Assembly (NCBI GenBank): GCA_964399165.1 | Contig: CAYNPO010000006.1 | Location: 1 to 64,000 of the forward strand | Direction of reading: 5' to 3' | Length of the DNA: 64,000 bases | Source of the DNA: UBA6144 sp964399165 | GTDB taxonomy: Bacteria > Bdellovibrionota > Bacteriovoracia > Bacteriovoracales > Bacteriovoracaceae | In this document: positions 8,772 to 18,273 of the stretch, piece after piece | Layout of the letters: every line of letters starts with the position of its first letter | How positions within the stretch are numbered: position 1 is the first letter of the stretch | Translations under genes and position numbers: made by a program | Notes under the pieces: generated by a model | What the model was told of the DNA's origin: nothing | The model's input: only the letters and a program-made list of their open reading frames with translations | Databases searched by the model: none

Positions 8772-8795
8772 GCCGGAACCTTCAAAGGAGTCCCC

Positions 8796-9422
8796 ATGAT
8801 GAAACTGTATTTTTCTCCCGGTGCTTGCTCCCTCGCTCCCCACATCGTGCTGGAAGAAACCGGCACCCCTTATGAGGCCGAGAAAGTCGACCTCAAGGCG
8901 AAGACCACCGCCACCGGCACCGACTTTCGCCAAGTGAACCCACGTGGGCAAGTGCCTACCCTCCGCATGGCCAACGGCGAGATCCTCACCGAGGGCCCCG
9001 TGATCATGCAGTACATCGCCGACCAAAAGGGCGACGGCCAGCTCGTTCCCCGCGCCGGCACTACCGAGCGCTACCGCGTGATGGAGTGGATGAACTTCAC
9101 CACCAGCGAAATCCACAAGACCTACGGCGTGATTTTCGGCGCCGACCGTGACTACGCTCCCGTGGCCGACGGCGTGAAGACCGCTGCCCGGGAGTTGCTC
9201 TCCAAGAAACTCGATTGGGTGGACGCCCAGCTGGCAGGCAAGGAATGGCTGACCGGTAAAACGTTCACCGCCGCGGACGCCTACCTCTTCACGTGCTGGA
9301 ACTGGAACCAGTACGTGGGGGTGGACGGTTCCCGCTGGAAGAACATCAACGCTTGGGCCTCCCGCGTGTACGCGCGGCCTGCGGTCCAGCGGGCGATGAA
9401 GGCGGAAGGGCTTTTGAAGTAG
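8796..9422 (+). CDS. gstA: glutathione S-transferase, beta-class-like
   Basis: A 208-residue GST. The thioredoxin-like N-domain contains the beta-class active-site phrase FSPGACSLAPHI, with Cys at residue 11, and the glutathione-contacting PRGQVPTL and TEGPVIMQYI. The helical C-domain ends with the family phrase FTAADAYLFTCWNW. It would conjugate or reduce electrophiles using glutathione in the cytosol. AAAGGAG precedes two adjacent ATG codons, 8796 and 8799; either may be used. It is followed by a bidirectional terminator shared with the convergent small secreted-protein gene. Confidence 0.93.
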   Translation: MMKLYFSPGACSLAPHIVLEETGTPYEAEKVDLKAKTTATGTDFRQVNPRGQVPTLRMANGEILTEGPVIMQYIADQKGDGQLVPRAGTTERYRVMEWMNFTTSEIHKTYGVIFGADRDYAPVADGVKTAARELLSKKLDWVDAQLAGKEWLTGKTFTAADAYLFTCWNWNQYVGVDGSRWKNINAWASRVYARPAVQRAMKAEGLLK

Positions 9423-9443
9423 TCTCCTTCACGACCGGAAATG

Positions 9444-9472
9444 AAAAAGCCACCCGCGGGTGGCTTTTTTTT
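9444..9472. terminator. bidirectional rho-independent terminator
   Basis: AAAAAGCCACC and GGTGGCTTTTT form a strong GC-rich hairpin with an A tract on the left and a T tract on the right, centred near 9456. It lies between two convergent genes and can stop transcription both ways. Confidence 0.9.
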
Positions 9473-9507
9473 CTCTACTTCTCCCCGTCGAAGGCGAGGA
9501 GGGAGGG

Positions 9508-9801
9508 TTAGTTGTCTTCGGGAACGCCTTCGAGGGCGTTAAGCTGGCAGTCGGCACTGGCGATGCCTTGACCGCCGTTGCGCCAGGTGCAGTGGATTTG
9601 GGCGGTATTGCCGCAACGACCGGCGCCGCAGTCACCACCGGGCAGGGTGGCGAGTTGGCCGGCGACTTGGGCGGACACGTCCTCACTCAAAACGACCTGG
9701 TTGGAGCTGGGCTTGCGGGCAGCGGTGTTGGTCTTGGCATTCTTATGGTTATGGGCCAGTACGGGGGCGGCGGCGACCAGAAGGGCGAGGGCGAACTTCA
9801 T
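9508..9801 (-). CDS. small secreted hypothetical protein
   Basis: A 97-residue protein with a clear signal peptide (MKFALALLVAAAPVLA) and a mature part containing four cysteines (GDCGAGRCGNTAQIHCTWRN, then SADCQ), likely disulfide-bonded in the periplasm. No family is recognised. AAGGAGTTCCC precedes the ATG. It is convergent with the GST gene and downstream of hrpB on the same strand. Confidence 0.65.
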   Translation of the reverse strand: MKFALALLVAAAPVLAHNHKNAKTNTAARKPSSNQVVLSEDVSAQVAGQLATLPGGDCGAGRCGNTAQIHCTWRNGGQGIASADCQLNALEGVPEDN

Positions 9802-9882
9802 GGGAACTCCTTGATGGAAAAACCAAAAGACTCACTTCCATGATAGCTGCGGAGAGGCGCTGGTGCCTCCCGGCAAAAAAAC

Positions 9883-12267
9883 CTACCGGCGGGGCTTAAG
9901 ATGTAATTTAGGTTCCGCCGTCGTTGGATCATCCGGCCAAAAGTGGCGCGGGTACTCCCGCCGCATTTCCTTGGCCAACTCGGCATAACCCTTGGCCCAA
10001 AACCCAGGGAGGTCTCCGGTGATCTGGAGCGTGCGGGTGTGCGGCCCCCACAGCCGAATAGTGAGGGGAAGTTTTCCGCCCAAAAGAGTCGGATGGGAGG
10101 ATCGCCCGTAGAAGTCTTGGACATGGGCCTCGATCCAGGGCGGTTGGCCCGGGTCATAGTGCACATCGCAGGTACGACGCTCATGCAGCTTGAGGCGCGC
10201 GGGGACTTGCTCGTCAAGCTTGAGGCGGAAGGAGGGATCGAAGTGCAGCTGCAGTTCCTCACGCAGCCGGCGCAGGAACTCCCTCCTGGCGGCGTCGTCG
10301 GGAAGGCGCTCTTCCAGCAGGAATTCCTCACGGAATAGTTCCCATTCAAAGGCCGCGAGCGCCGTTTGGGGGAAGAGGTGCTGCTGGAAAATTTCCCAGC
10401 GGCGGTACTCTTCCGATGCGCGGAATTCGGCGAGCCAACTCTCCGTGGCCTTGGCGAGGGTGCCGGGGGCGCCGGTGGCGCCTTGCTGGACCTCCTCTTT
10501 CGACGACAGGACCAGCGAGCCCAGACGCCACGAGGTGCGCTTCACCATCTTGCCGCGTTTCTCGTCGAAAAACGTCTCCTCGTCTTGGGCCGCCAACGGC
10601 CAGAGCCACTCTTCTTCCAGCGGCAGGAGGCGCGTGGCCTGCTTGGAAATCCCGTTCACGTCCAGCACCAGCCACCAGGGGCGACGCGGGTCCCAGGAGT
10701 TTTTCGTCTCTTGCCCCAACCGGAGCGTGTGCCCATCGGCGGTGACGACGTCTTCGGCCCGGGCGCGGGCCACGCGTTCGGGGAAACCGGCCAGAAAGAA
10801 CTTTTCGGCGTGGGTTTCCTGGCCCGTGCGTTTGCCGGCTGCCTTGAGCCGCTCTTGCAACTTGCGCGAATCACCGGGCTCCAGCCATTGGGCCAAGAGC
10901 CGCGTGGTTTCGCGGAAGGCGTCTTCGCTTCCTTTGTCCCGCGCCTCCACCCATACCCGGGCGGCGCGGGAGGGTAGGGGGAGCTCACGCATGGAGGAGC
11001 CGGTGCGGGTGAGCTTGTCGCCTTCGATGGCCTGCAGGCGGGTGAGAAGCGCCCGGGCGTTTTGCCAAGCAGAAGCTTCGGGGGGATCGGGCCAGGGGAA
11101 GGTTTCTGGCTTGAGTCCGTGGCCGGCGAGTTCCAACATGACCCCGTCGAGGTTGGTCTTGAGCACTTCAGGGCGCGAAAAGGCTTCTCGGGCGTTGAAC
11201 TCCTGCTCTGTGAAGAGACGGATGCACGCGCCGGGGGCGGTGCGGGCGGCACGGCCCGCGCGCTGGATGCAGGAGGCGCGGGAGCAGGGAAGGGTGACCA
11301 ATTCGGAGAGTCCGCTCCAGGGGGAGAAGACCGCTTCGCGGGTCAATCCTAAGTCCACCACCACCCGCACGCCGGGGATGGTGACGGAGGATTCGGCCAC
11401 GTTACTGGCCAGGATGATCTTGCGCTGAGGCTGAGGCTTCATGACAAGGTGCTCGGGGGAGGACTCCTGCCCGTGCAGCGAGAGTAGCAGGAACTCATCA
11501 GCGGGCAGCCTCGGTTCCAGGAGCTCGCGGACTTTGCGGATTTCACCGATGCCTGGGAGGAACACGAGAATGTCGCCGGATAAGGCGAGCGCCTCTTGCA
11601 CTCCCCAAGTGACTTTTTTGTCCCAAGTGCGGCGGCCCCACTCGCCTTCTTTGGGTGCGTAGCGGATTTCCAGGGGGAAGACCGGTGTTTCCACGCGCAT
11701 TTTTTGGAGGTGGGGCACGTGACGGCGTAGGGGCGCCTCATCCAGTGTGGCGGACATGACCAGGAGTTTGGGAGCGCGGGCGTTCTTAAAGAGTTCGAGA
11801 AAGAGACCCCAGGCCATGTCCGTGGTGAGATGGCGCTCGTGGAATTCGTCCAGCACTACGGCACCTACTCCTTCTAGTTTCGGGTTGCCCTGCAGGTAGC
11901 GCAGGAAGGTCCCTTCCGTGAGGAAGACCAGGCGCGTGTCCGGCCCCACGGTGTTCTCGAAGCGCACCATGTGGCCCACGGTCTGACCGAGGGTTTCGCC
12001 CAGGAGGGAGGCGACCCGTTGGGCCGCCAGCCGCGTGGCCAAGCGGCGTGGTTCCAGCACCAGGATTTTTCCCGTCACTTGTTTGAGCAAGTGCAGCGGC
12101 ACCAAGGTGGTCTTGCCCGACCCCGGGGATGCCTCGAGCAGCACTATCGGGTGCGCGCGCACCAGCTCGGAGAGGCGGGGGAGGTGAGACTCGATGGGCA
12201 GTTGCAGAGGCGCTCCGGTGGACAAAATCGCTTCAGTCGGAAGGGCGGCAAAAACCGCGACCTTCAC
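9883..12267 (-). CDS. hrpB: ATP-dependent RNA helicase HrpB
   Basis: A 794-residue DEAH-type helicase. The Walker A is ASPGSGKTT at about residue 46, motif Ia is LEPRRLATRLAA, motif II is DEFH and motif III is SATLD. Motifs IV-VI occur in VFLPGIGEI, ASNVAESSVTI and QRAGRAAR, followed by the long HrpB-specific C-terminal region ending near a HFWPDDPTTAEPK tail. The length fits HrpB (about 800-840). In E. coli HrpB is non-essential with no settled role. The start is a GTG at 12267 with no strong ribosome binding site, so the true start could be slightly internal. It is divergent from the rhodanese-like lipoprotein gene. Confidence 0.92.
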   Translation of the reverse strand: MKVAVFAALPTEAILSTGAPLQLPIESHLPRLSELVRAHPIVLLEASPGSGKTTLVPLHLLKQVTGKILVLEPRRLATRLAAQRVASLLGETLGQTVGHMVRFENTVGPDTRLVFLTEGTFLRYLQGNPKLEGVGAVVLDEFHERHLTTDMAWGLFLELFKNARAPKLLVMSATLDEAPLRRHVPHLQKMRVETPVFPLEIRYAPKEGEWGRRTWDKKVTWGVQEALALSGDILVFLPGIGEIRKVRELLEPRLPADEFLLLSLHGQESSPEHLVMKPQPQRKIILASNVAESSVTIPGVRVVVDLGLTREAVFSPWSGLSELVTLPCSRASCIQRAGRAARTAPGACIRLFTEQEFNAREAFSRPEVLKTNLDGVMLELAGHGLKPETFPWPDPPEASAWQNARALLTRLQAIEGDKLTRTGSSMRELPLPSRAARVWVEARDKGSEDAFRETTRLLAQWLEPGDSRKLQERLKAAGKRTGQETHAEKFFLAGFPERVARARAEDVVTADGHTLRLGQETKNSWDPRRPWWLVLDVNGISKQATRLLPLEEEWLWPLAAQDEETFFDEKRGKMVKRTSWRLGSLVLSSKEEVQQGATGAPGTLAKATESWLAEFRASEEYRRWEIFQQHLFPQTALAAFEWELFREEFLLEERLPDDAARREFLRRLREELQLHFDPSFRLKLDEQVPARLKLHERRTCDVHYDPGQPPWIEAHVQDFYGRSSHPTLLGGKLPLTIRLWGPHTRTLQITGDLPGFWAKGYAELAKEMRREYPRHFWPDDPTTAEPKLHLKPRR

Positions 12268-12328
12268 CCGTCCGGGGGATGGCGTTACCCTGGAAGCTCT
12301 AGTTTAACACCGCCCATGGGAGGGGGGA

Positions 12329-12772
12329 ATGCGTAGCTGGATATGGCCTTTGGTCTTCCTCGTCGCCTGCGCCCGCGCCCCGGTGCCAGAGCCCCGACCC
12401 GCGGTGGCGAAGAAGCGCGCCCCGGTGGTGCGGAAGGCGAAACCCGTGGAGCGGCCCGCTCCTGGTGACGAGCGCCTCCTGAGAGAACTGGGCTCCCCGC
12501 GCTCCGTGGTCTTGGACTTGAGCCCCTTGGAAGAGTACGTGAATCTGCGCTTGGCGGGCGCCCGGCACATGCCGTTTGAGCCTGGCACTCTGGAGCGGCG
12601 TTTGACCAAGCTCGACCCCTCCAAAACCTACCTCCTGTATTGCTCCACCGGTGCCCGCGCCGGCAAGGCCATCCACTATTTCCGCGCCCGCGGCCTCAAG
12701 GCCCACAACCTGGGTGACCTAGCGGACCTGCGCGCGCGCGGTGCCCCGGTGGAAGGGCTTTCCGTCCGGTGA
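12329..12772 (+). CDS. rhodanese-like lipoprotein
   Basis: A 147-residue protein beginning with a lipoprotein signal (WPLVFLVACARA; lipobox LVAC), then a Pro/Ala/Arg-rich linker. A rhodanese fold follows, with the active-site loop CSTGARA (Cys at about residue 110) preceded by LDLSPLEEYVNLRLAGARHMPF. The presence of the catalytic Cys suggests sulfurtransferase or thiol-redox activity at the envelope. It is followed by the dab operon on the same strand, with a gap of about 90 bases. Confidence 0.8.
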   Translation: MRSWIWPLVFLVACARAPVPEPRPAVAKKRAPVVRKAKPVERPAPGDERLLRELGSPRSVVLDLSPLEEYVNLRLAGARHMPFEPGTLERRLTKLDPSKTYLLYCSTGARAGKAIHYFRARGLKAHNLGDLADLRARGAPVEGLSVR

Positions 12773-12865
12773 GCGTGCGAAAGATATGAACCTTCCTTCA
12801 TGCCTTTGTTGTTGGGGAGCGCAGCGCACTCTCGTAAAATAAGAGTACGCCTCAAGGAGTGCTCT

Positions 12866-15604
12866 TTGGACTTGCGCGCCACCCTCGATGATCTTCGCCG
12901 CTATCTGCCGATCCAATTTCCCTTGGGCGTTTTCATCCATAACAACATGCTGCTGAATTTCGAGGACCGTCCCTTCGAGCAAGGCGTGGCGGAAGCGGCG
13001 GCGCTGTTTGGGGCCCAGCGCGCTCTCCCCGAGGTCTACTACCTGGAGAAGTGGCGTCAGGGCCGCGTGTTGGAGGGCCCATTGTCCGCGCGGTTGGAAA
13101 AATGGGTGGCCGAGCGGGGCCTGAAAGGGAAAGTGGCCGGACGCGAGTGGCCCCGGGTTCTACGAGCGCTTTTGCTCAACCCCCTGGTGGTGCCCCACCA
13201 GGTGAAGGGAGAGGGGGGCGCCGATTGGGCCACCTTGGCCGCCCGTCTGAGGGCGCCGGCGCCACTGACCCACGAGCGCTCGGGCAAAAGTTGGAAACGC
13301 TGCTTGCTGCACGACTACGGCGAGGACGTGAACGGACTCTTCCACTCGGTGCTCATCCGCTTCCTCTCCGCCTACTTGGACCAAGGTATGGCCACTTGGC
13401 ACAACCCGGACACCCATGCGGGACTCTTGGAGAGCTTCCGCGCTTTCCTGGAAGCTAACCGTGGGCACTCGCCCGCCTGGATGAAGCGCCTGCACGAGGA
13501 GTTGCCCTTGGCCATGGCCGGCGGGGAAGCGTGGCTGGGCGAGTGGCTGCACAAGATCCCTTGGACGGATGATCCACGCACGCACCTGCTGCACTCGCTC
13601 TTGGAGCTGCGGGGCTGGGCGGGCATGGTCAACAAGTTCGAGCTGGAACCTCACCTTATCCCGCGCCACGCTCCTAAGATCCGCCTCATGGATTACCTCA
13701 CTCTCTATCTGCTGCTTGAGCGGAGCGCCTACGATGCGGCGATGGAGCGGCAGGGTCTCGCCACGCTTCCCGCCTTCTATGAAGCTGCCGCGCCCGCCGC
13801 CCTCACCGGCTCCCAGGCCACGTATGTGCTTGCCCACGTCGGGGCCGCCTTGGGATGGCGCGCTCCCGACTTGGCGGAGGGGGAGGCCCAGGTCTTGCTC
13901 GATACCGCCTGCGCCTTCGATGCTGTGGCCCGGGGTCAAGTCTGGCAGGACGCCTTTGACCTCTCCGTGCGCGACATGTGCCTGGACACTTTGGCCCTCT
14001 ACCGGCGGGAGTGCCCTCCGCTCCCCGTTCCCTCTCCCCTGGCCCGGGTCTACTTCTGCATCGACGACCGCGAGGAGTCCCTGCGCCGCTTGCTGGAGGA
14101 GGCCAACCCGCGCTTGGAAACCCATGGCGTGGTGGGATTTTTCGGCATCGACATGAAATTTAAGAGCGCTCACCATCCGGAGCCGGTGGCCCACTGCCCG
14201 CCGGTGGTGAGTCCGGCCCACACCGTGGAAGAAGTGGTCGAGGAAGATGGCGCGGGCCACTCCCGGCGTCTGGCCCGATGGGGCCAGGGACGCAGCCTAG
14301 GATGGTATGCTACACGAGGCGGCCTTTCCTCCCTGACCTGGACGCTCCTGACCGGGCCTTTCACCTCGCTGCTCTTGCTCGTGCGCGTGTTCTTTCCCCG
14401 CTTGGCCGGACGACTCCATCTGTCCATCAAGCGCCGGGTGGTGGCGGCCCCCGCCACCACCATCCGCTACGCCTCAGACCAGGCCAAGGGAGGGTACCAA
14501 GTGGCTGAGATGGCCGGCATTGTCGCGACCATCTTGCGCTTCACCGGTACCGTGGCGGATTTCCCCCGGTTGTGTTTCATGGTGGGCCACGGCGCCAGCA
14601 GCAGCAACAATCCCTTCAAGAACGCCTATGGCTGCGGCGCCTGCGGGGGCAAGGCCGGCATCCCCAACAGCCAGATCTTTTGTGGCATGGCCAACCGGGG
14701 AGACGTGCGCGAGGAGCTTCGCCGCTCCCATGGCATCGACATCCCCTCGGAGACTTGGTTTGTCGCCTGCTACCACGATACTAGCACCGACGGCGTGGCC
14801 TGCTTCAACCTTGACTCCCTCCCGCCCTCCCACCGCCCCGAGGCGGAGAACATCTTGGCGGACATCCGCCGGGCGGCGGCTTCGAACTCGCTGGAGCGCT
14901 GCCGGCACTTCGCCTCCGCCCGCCGGATCACGGATGAGAAAATAACTTTCCGCCACGTCCAGGACCGTGCCAACAACTTGGCCGAGCCCAGGCCGGAGTA
15001 CGGCCACACCAACAACGCATTGTGCGTGGTCGGCCGCCGCTCGCTGACCCGCCACCTCTACCTTGACCGCAGGAGCTTCCTGGTGTCCTACGACGCTAAG
15101 ACGGACCCCGAGGGCAAGGCCTTGGCGGGGGTCCTAGCCGGCGCGGTCCCTGTCTGCGGCGGCATCAACCTGGATTACTACTTTTCCCGCGTGGACAACG
15201 AAACTTACGGCAGCGGCACCAAGCTGCCCTTGAATGTCGCGGCACTCCTGGGCGTGATGACGGGAGGGAACTCCGACCTGCGCATCGGGCTGGCGCGCCA
15301 GATGGTGGAGCTGCACGAGCCCGCCCGCATCACCGTCGTGGTGGAGGCGGAGGAAGCGGTGGTGGCCCGGCTGGTGGAGGACCATCCTCGCATGCGGCGG
15401 CTGGTGCACAACCAGTGGCTGTTCCTCGCCGTGATCCACCCGGATACGGGTGAGGTCCGCCTGTTTGAGGGTGGGGCCTTCCGGCCGTATTTTCCCACGT
15501 TCCGGCCGTTGCCGACCGTGCCCAGCTCTCGGGACCACGTGGCCCACAGGAGTGGGCCCTTACCCTTCGTGCGCGTGACCCGGGGAGAGGGGAGGATAGC
15601 ATGA
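12866..15604 (+). CDS. dabA: DabA inorganic carbon transporter catalytic subunit (UPF0753/DUF2309)
   Basis: A 912-residue cytoplasmic subunit of the DAB energy-coupled CO2-hydrating complex. It resembles beta-carbonic anhydrases in using Cys, Asp, His and Cys around zinc. Here these are Cys398 and Asp400 (CIDD), His575 (VGHG) and Cys590 (YGCGACGG). The spacing matches the experimentally studied Halothiobacillus protein (Cys351, Asp353, His524, Cys539) closely, so the site appears intact. The TTG at 12866 is chosen because AAGGAGT stands 5 bases before it and the protein then starts just before the conserved region. An ATG at 12800 would add 22 residues and has no ribosome binding site. The last codons overlap dabB by ATGA. 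Confidence 0.93.
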   Translation: MDLRATLDDLRRYLPIQFPLGVFIHNNMLLNFEDRPFEQGVAEAAALFGAQRALPEVYYLEKWRQGRVLEGPLSARLEKWVAERGLKGKVAGREWPRVLRALLLNPLVVPHQVKGEGGADWATLAARLRAPAPLTHERSGKSWKRCLLHDYGEDVNGLFHSVLIRFLSAYLDQGMATWHNPDTHAGLLESFRAFLEANRGHSPAWMKRLHEELPLAMAGGEAWLGEWLHKIPWTDDPRTHLLHSLLELRGWAGMVNKFELEPHLIPRHAPKIRLMDYLTLYLLLERSAYDAAMERQGLATLPAFYEAAAPAALTGSQATYVLAHVGAALGWRAPDLAEGEAQVLLDTACAFDAVARGQVWQDAFDLSVRDMCLDTLALYRRECPPLPVPSPLARVYFCIDDREESLRRLLEEANPRLETHGVVGFFGIDMKFKSAHHPEPVAHCPPVVSPAHTVEEVVEEDGAGHSRRLARWGQGRSLGWYATRGGLSSLTWTLLTGPFTSLLLLVRVFFPRLAGRLHLSIKRRVVAAPATTIRYASDQAKGGYQVAEMAGIVATILRFTGTVADFPRLCFMVGHGASSSNNPFKNAYGCGACGGKAGIPNSQIFCGMANRGDVREELRRSHGIDIPSETWFVACYHDTSTDGVACFNLDSLPPSHRPEAENILADIRRAAASNSLERCRHFASARRITDEKITFRHVQDRANNLAEPRPEYGHTNNALCVVGRRSLTRHLYLDRRSFLVSYDAKTDPEGKALAGVLAGAVPVCGGINLDYYFSRVDNETYGSGTKLPLNVAALLGVMTGGNSDLRIGLARQMVELHEPARITVVVEAEEAVVARLVEDHPRMRRLVHNQWLFLAVIHPDTGEVRLFEGGAFRPYFPTFRPLPTVPSSRDHVAHRSGPLPFVRVTRGEGRIA

Positions 15605-16905
15605 GCACGCCCACCTTGTTCGGGCTTCTCCTCGTGGCGCCCTTCGCCTGGCTGTTCGCCCACGCCGTGTGCCTGGCTGCGCGCCGCCGGGTGCCTGAGA
15701 GCTTGCCTTTGTTGGGGCTGAAAACCTTGATCCCCATCTCGACCTTCCTCACCTCCGCATTGATGTATCGCTCCTGGGAAGGCCCCATCCATTGGACCCC
15801 GGGGGAGTGGCTCCACGTCCCCGGCGCCTATGTTTTTCCGATCGAACTGGTGTTCACACCAGTGTTGGGCAGCGTCGCCCTTGCCATGCTATTGCTGGTC
15901 GCCGTCATCGTGAAGTACTCCGAATCCTACCTGCATAAAGAGCCGGGGTTTCAGCGCTTCTTCCTCCTGCTCGCGGCTTTCCAGAGTGGATTCCCCCTGG
16001 TGCTTTACGCCGACAACATCGACATCCTCTTCATGGGATGGGAGATCATCGGCGTCACGTCAGTGCTGCTGATCGGCTTTTACGAGCAACGGGAAGCCGC
16101 GGTCCAACAGAGTTGGTGGGCCCTTTCCACTTACCGGGCCTGCGACATGGGATTGCTGGCCGCCACCGCCCTGGCCCATTTCGCGGTCCACACCACCTCG
16201 ATCCCGTCGCTGAACGCCCCCACCGAACTCCTGGCCCAACACTCCGAGCATGGCGCCTGGTTGGGAGCGGTGGCGGCCTGCCTGGTTTTTGCTTCCTTGG
16301 GAAAGGCCGCCCAATTGCCTTTCGTTTCCTGGATCACGCGTGCCATGGAGGGGCCAACACCTTCCAGCGCCCTTTACTACGGCGCCCTTTCCGTGAGCCT
16401 GGGCCCCGTGCTATTGCTCAAATTCCAGGGCCTGATCCTGCACTACGACTGGCTTAGGGCGGTTCTCTTGTCCATAGGGGCCCTCACCGCGCTCTATGCC
16501 TACCTGGTGTCCAAGACCCGCAGTGATGCTAAGTCGCTCCTTGCTTTTTCCGCCGTATTCGAAGTTTCGGTGATGGTGGTTGAAGTGGCCCTCGGGTTGC
16601 ACAAGTGGGTGGTCTTCCACTTGGTGGCCAACGCTTTCATGCGCATGTTCCAGTTCCTGCGCTCGATGAACGCCATCCACGATTTCTACGACAACCCCCT
16701 TTTCTACCGAGGCGCGCCTGATCCCGCGCCTCCCTGGGTGCTGCGCTTCTTGGGGGGAAGCGCCCGCCGGCGCCTGTACTACGCCGCGCTCAACGGCTTC
16801 GGTCTGGATTGGCTGATGATCAACGGTTTGGTGCGGCCGTGGCTGAGACTCTGGGAAAAGGTCAACGCGTGGGAAAACCGCCAGGCCACGGGGAAGTCGG
16901 AATGA
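15601..16905 (+). CDS. dabB: DabB-like proton-translocating membrane subunit (NuoL family)
   Basis: A 434-residue polytopic protein of the NADH-quinone oxidoreductase antiporter family (PF00361). Typical phrases are DNIDILFMGWEIIGVTSVLLIGFY, LGKAAQLPFVSWITRAMEGPTPSSALYYGAL and SKTRSDAKSLLAFSA. In the DAB complex this kind of subunit is thought to couple ion flow to CO2 hydration by DabA. It overlaps dabA by ATGA and the next membrane gene by ATGA, so all three are translationally coupled. Confidence 0.9.
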   Translation: MSTPTLFGLLLVAPFAWLFAHAVCLAARRRVPESLPLLGLKTLIPISTFLTSALMYRSWEGPIHWTPGEWLHVPGAYVFPIELVFTPVLGSVALAMLLLVAVIVKYSESYLHKEPGFQRFFLLLAAFQSGFPLVLYADNIDILFMGWEIIGVTSVLLIGFYEQREAAVQQSWWALSTYRACDMGLLAATALAHFAVHTTSIPSLNAPTELLAQHSEHGAWLGAVAACLVFASLGKAAQLPFVSWITRAMEGPTPSSALYYGALSVSLGPVLLLKFQGLILHYDWLRAVLLSIGALTALYAYLVSKTRSDAKSLLAFSAVFEVSVMVVEVALGLHKWVVFHLVANAFMRMFQFLRSMNAIHDFYDNPLFYRGAPDPAPPWVLRFLGGSARRRLYYAALNGFGLDWLMINGLVRPWLRLWEKVNAWENRQATGKSE

Positions 16906-18248
16906 TCCTAGGCTATCCGCAAACCACCTTGGCCTTCCTTTTCTCCTGGGTGCTGCTCTCCCTTGTATGCCTCCTGCGTTTCCACAGCCGGGGAGGGAAG
17001 TTCTGGGTGGTGCTACCGGCCCTGAGTGCCCTGGTCAGCGCCGTTTGGATGATCCAGCATCACGCCCGTTCCGACGGCGCGGACGTGGGGCACTTCTTCC
17101 TCTTCAACTTGTCGCTGCTCCAAAGCTTATGTCTTTTGCTCTTGGACGAGGGCGCCACCACCATCCGCGTGAAAGCCGCCAACCTGGGTGCCATGCTACT
17201 AGCGGGGTTCGCCTTCTACACCAATAGCCTGGTGGTCTTCGCCGGGCTATGGATCCTGGGCATTCTGCCGTCTGTGCTGGCTTTCGAGGGAGAAGAACAG
17301 CGCCACGCCCGCCGCGTGTTCCTGTGGCATCACGGCGTTTCCGGGGCGGCATTGCTGGCGGCGGTGTTTTTGCTGGCAGGAGCGGGGGGTAGCTTGCGGA
17401 TGGACGCGGTCCAAGAGCTCGAGGTGGGCGTGGCCCCCCGGGCGGCGTTGTTGCTGTTGCTCCTGGCAAGTTTCATCCGGCAGGGCATTTTCCCCTTCCA
17501 CCTCTGGTTCAAGGCCTCCTACAAGGCCAAACCCTTCCCGCTCAGTATCGGCTTCTACATGGCCAACCTGGGATTCTTATTGTTCTTCCGCTTAGTCCTG
17601 CCGCTCATGCGCCATACCGCCGCAGACGCTTTTCCCATCGTGCTGGCCTGGGGCGTGGTCTCAGGCCTCTACTTCGCCAACATGGCCCTGGTCCAGCGGC
17701 GCCTGCGCTCCACCGCTTTCTACGTGATGCTTTCCCAGTTCTCCGTGCTCTTCTGCGGGCTGGAGGCGGGCACGCGCTTGGGACAAGCGGGCGTGTTGTT
17801 CCAGTTCGTCACCATGGGCTGTTGTTTCGGTGGCATCATCGCTTTACTCTCCCTCCTGGAGCACCACTTGGGTGAGCTGCGCGCCCGCCGCTTTCACGGG
17901 CTGCAGCAGGAGAACCCTCTTTTGGCGGCGCTCTTCCTGGGCCTATGCCTGGCGGGGATGGCCATGCCCTTCACCATGGGATTTGCCGGCGAGGACCTGG
18001 TGCTGCATGCAGTGATTGAACATTACCCTGTCACCGGCATGGGGTTGATCCTGGCCGCTGCCCTCAACGGGATCGCGTTGTTCCGTTTGGTGTGCTTCCT
18101 CTTCCGTGGCCAGCGGCATGACGTCCTGTCCGCACGGATCCAGCTGAGTTTCCCGCAAAAGCTGGCACTGGCGGCGGTGGTGGGAATGCTCGTGCTCTTC
18201 GGACTCTGGCCCGGGGCTCTCTTGGAGCATGTGCTGACGTTCGTGTAA
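16902..18248 (+). CDS. second NuoL/NuoM-like membrane subunit of the DAB operon
   Basis: A 448-residue polytopic protein, also of the complex I antiporter family but more diverged, with RQGIFPFHLWFKASYKAKPFP (the counterpart of the broken-helix Pro-Phe-His-Trp motif) and GFAGEDLVLHAVIEH. The ATG at 16902 overlaps the dabB stop by four bases. Canonical DAB systems have one DabA and one DabB; a second antiporter-like subunit suggests a three-component version. It could be a structural partner or a second proton path. There is no hairpin terminator I can see before the convergent DCC gene. Confidence 0.85.
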   Translation: MILGYPQTTLAFLFSWVLLSLVCLLRFHSRGGKFWVVLPALSALVSAVWMIQHHARSDGADVGHFFLFNLSLLQSLCLLLLDEGATTIRVKAANLGAMLLAGFAFYTNSLVVFAGLWILGILPSVLAFEGEEQRHARRVFLWHHGVSGAALLAAVFLLAGAGGSLRMDAVQELEVGVAPRAALLLLLLASFIRQGIFPFHLWFKASYKAKPFPLSIGFYMANLGFLLFFRLVLPLMRHTAADAFPIVLAWGVVSGLYFANMALVQRRLRSTAFYVMLSQFSVLFCGLEAGTRLGQAGVLFQFVTMGCCFGGIIALLSLLEHHLGELRARRFHGLQQENPLLAALFLGLCLAGMAMPFTMGFAGEDLVLHAVIEHYPVTGMGLILAAALNGIALFRLVCFLFRGQRHDVLSARIQLSFPQKLALAAVVGMLVLFGLWPGALLEHVLTFV

Positions 18249-18273
18249 ATTCCCGCAAAAGTGCCAGGAGAAT

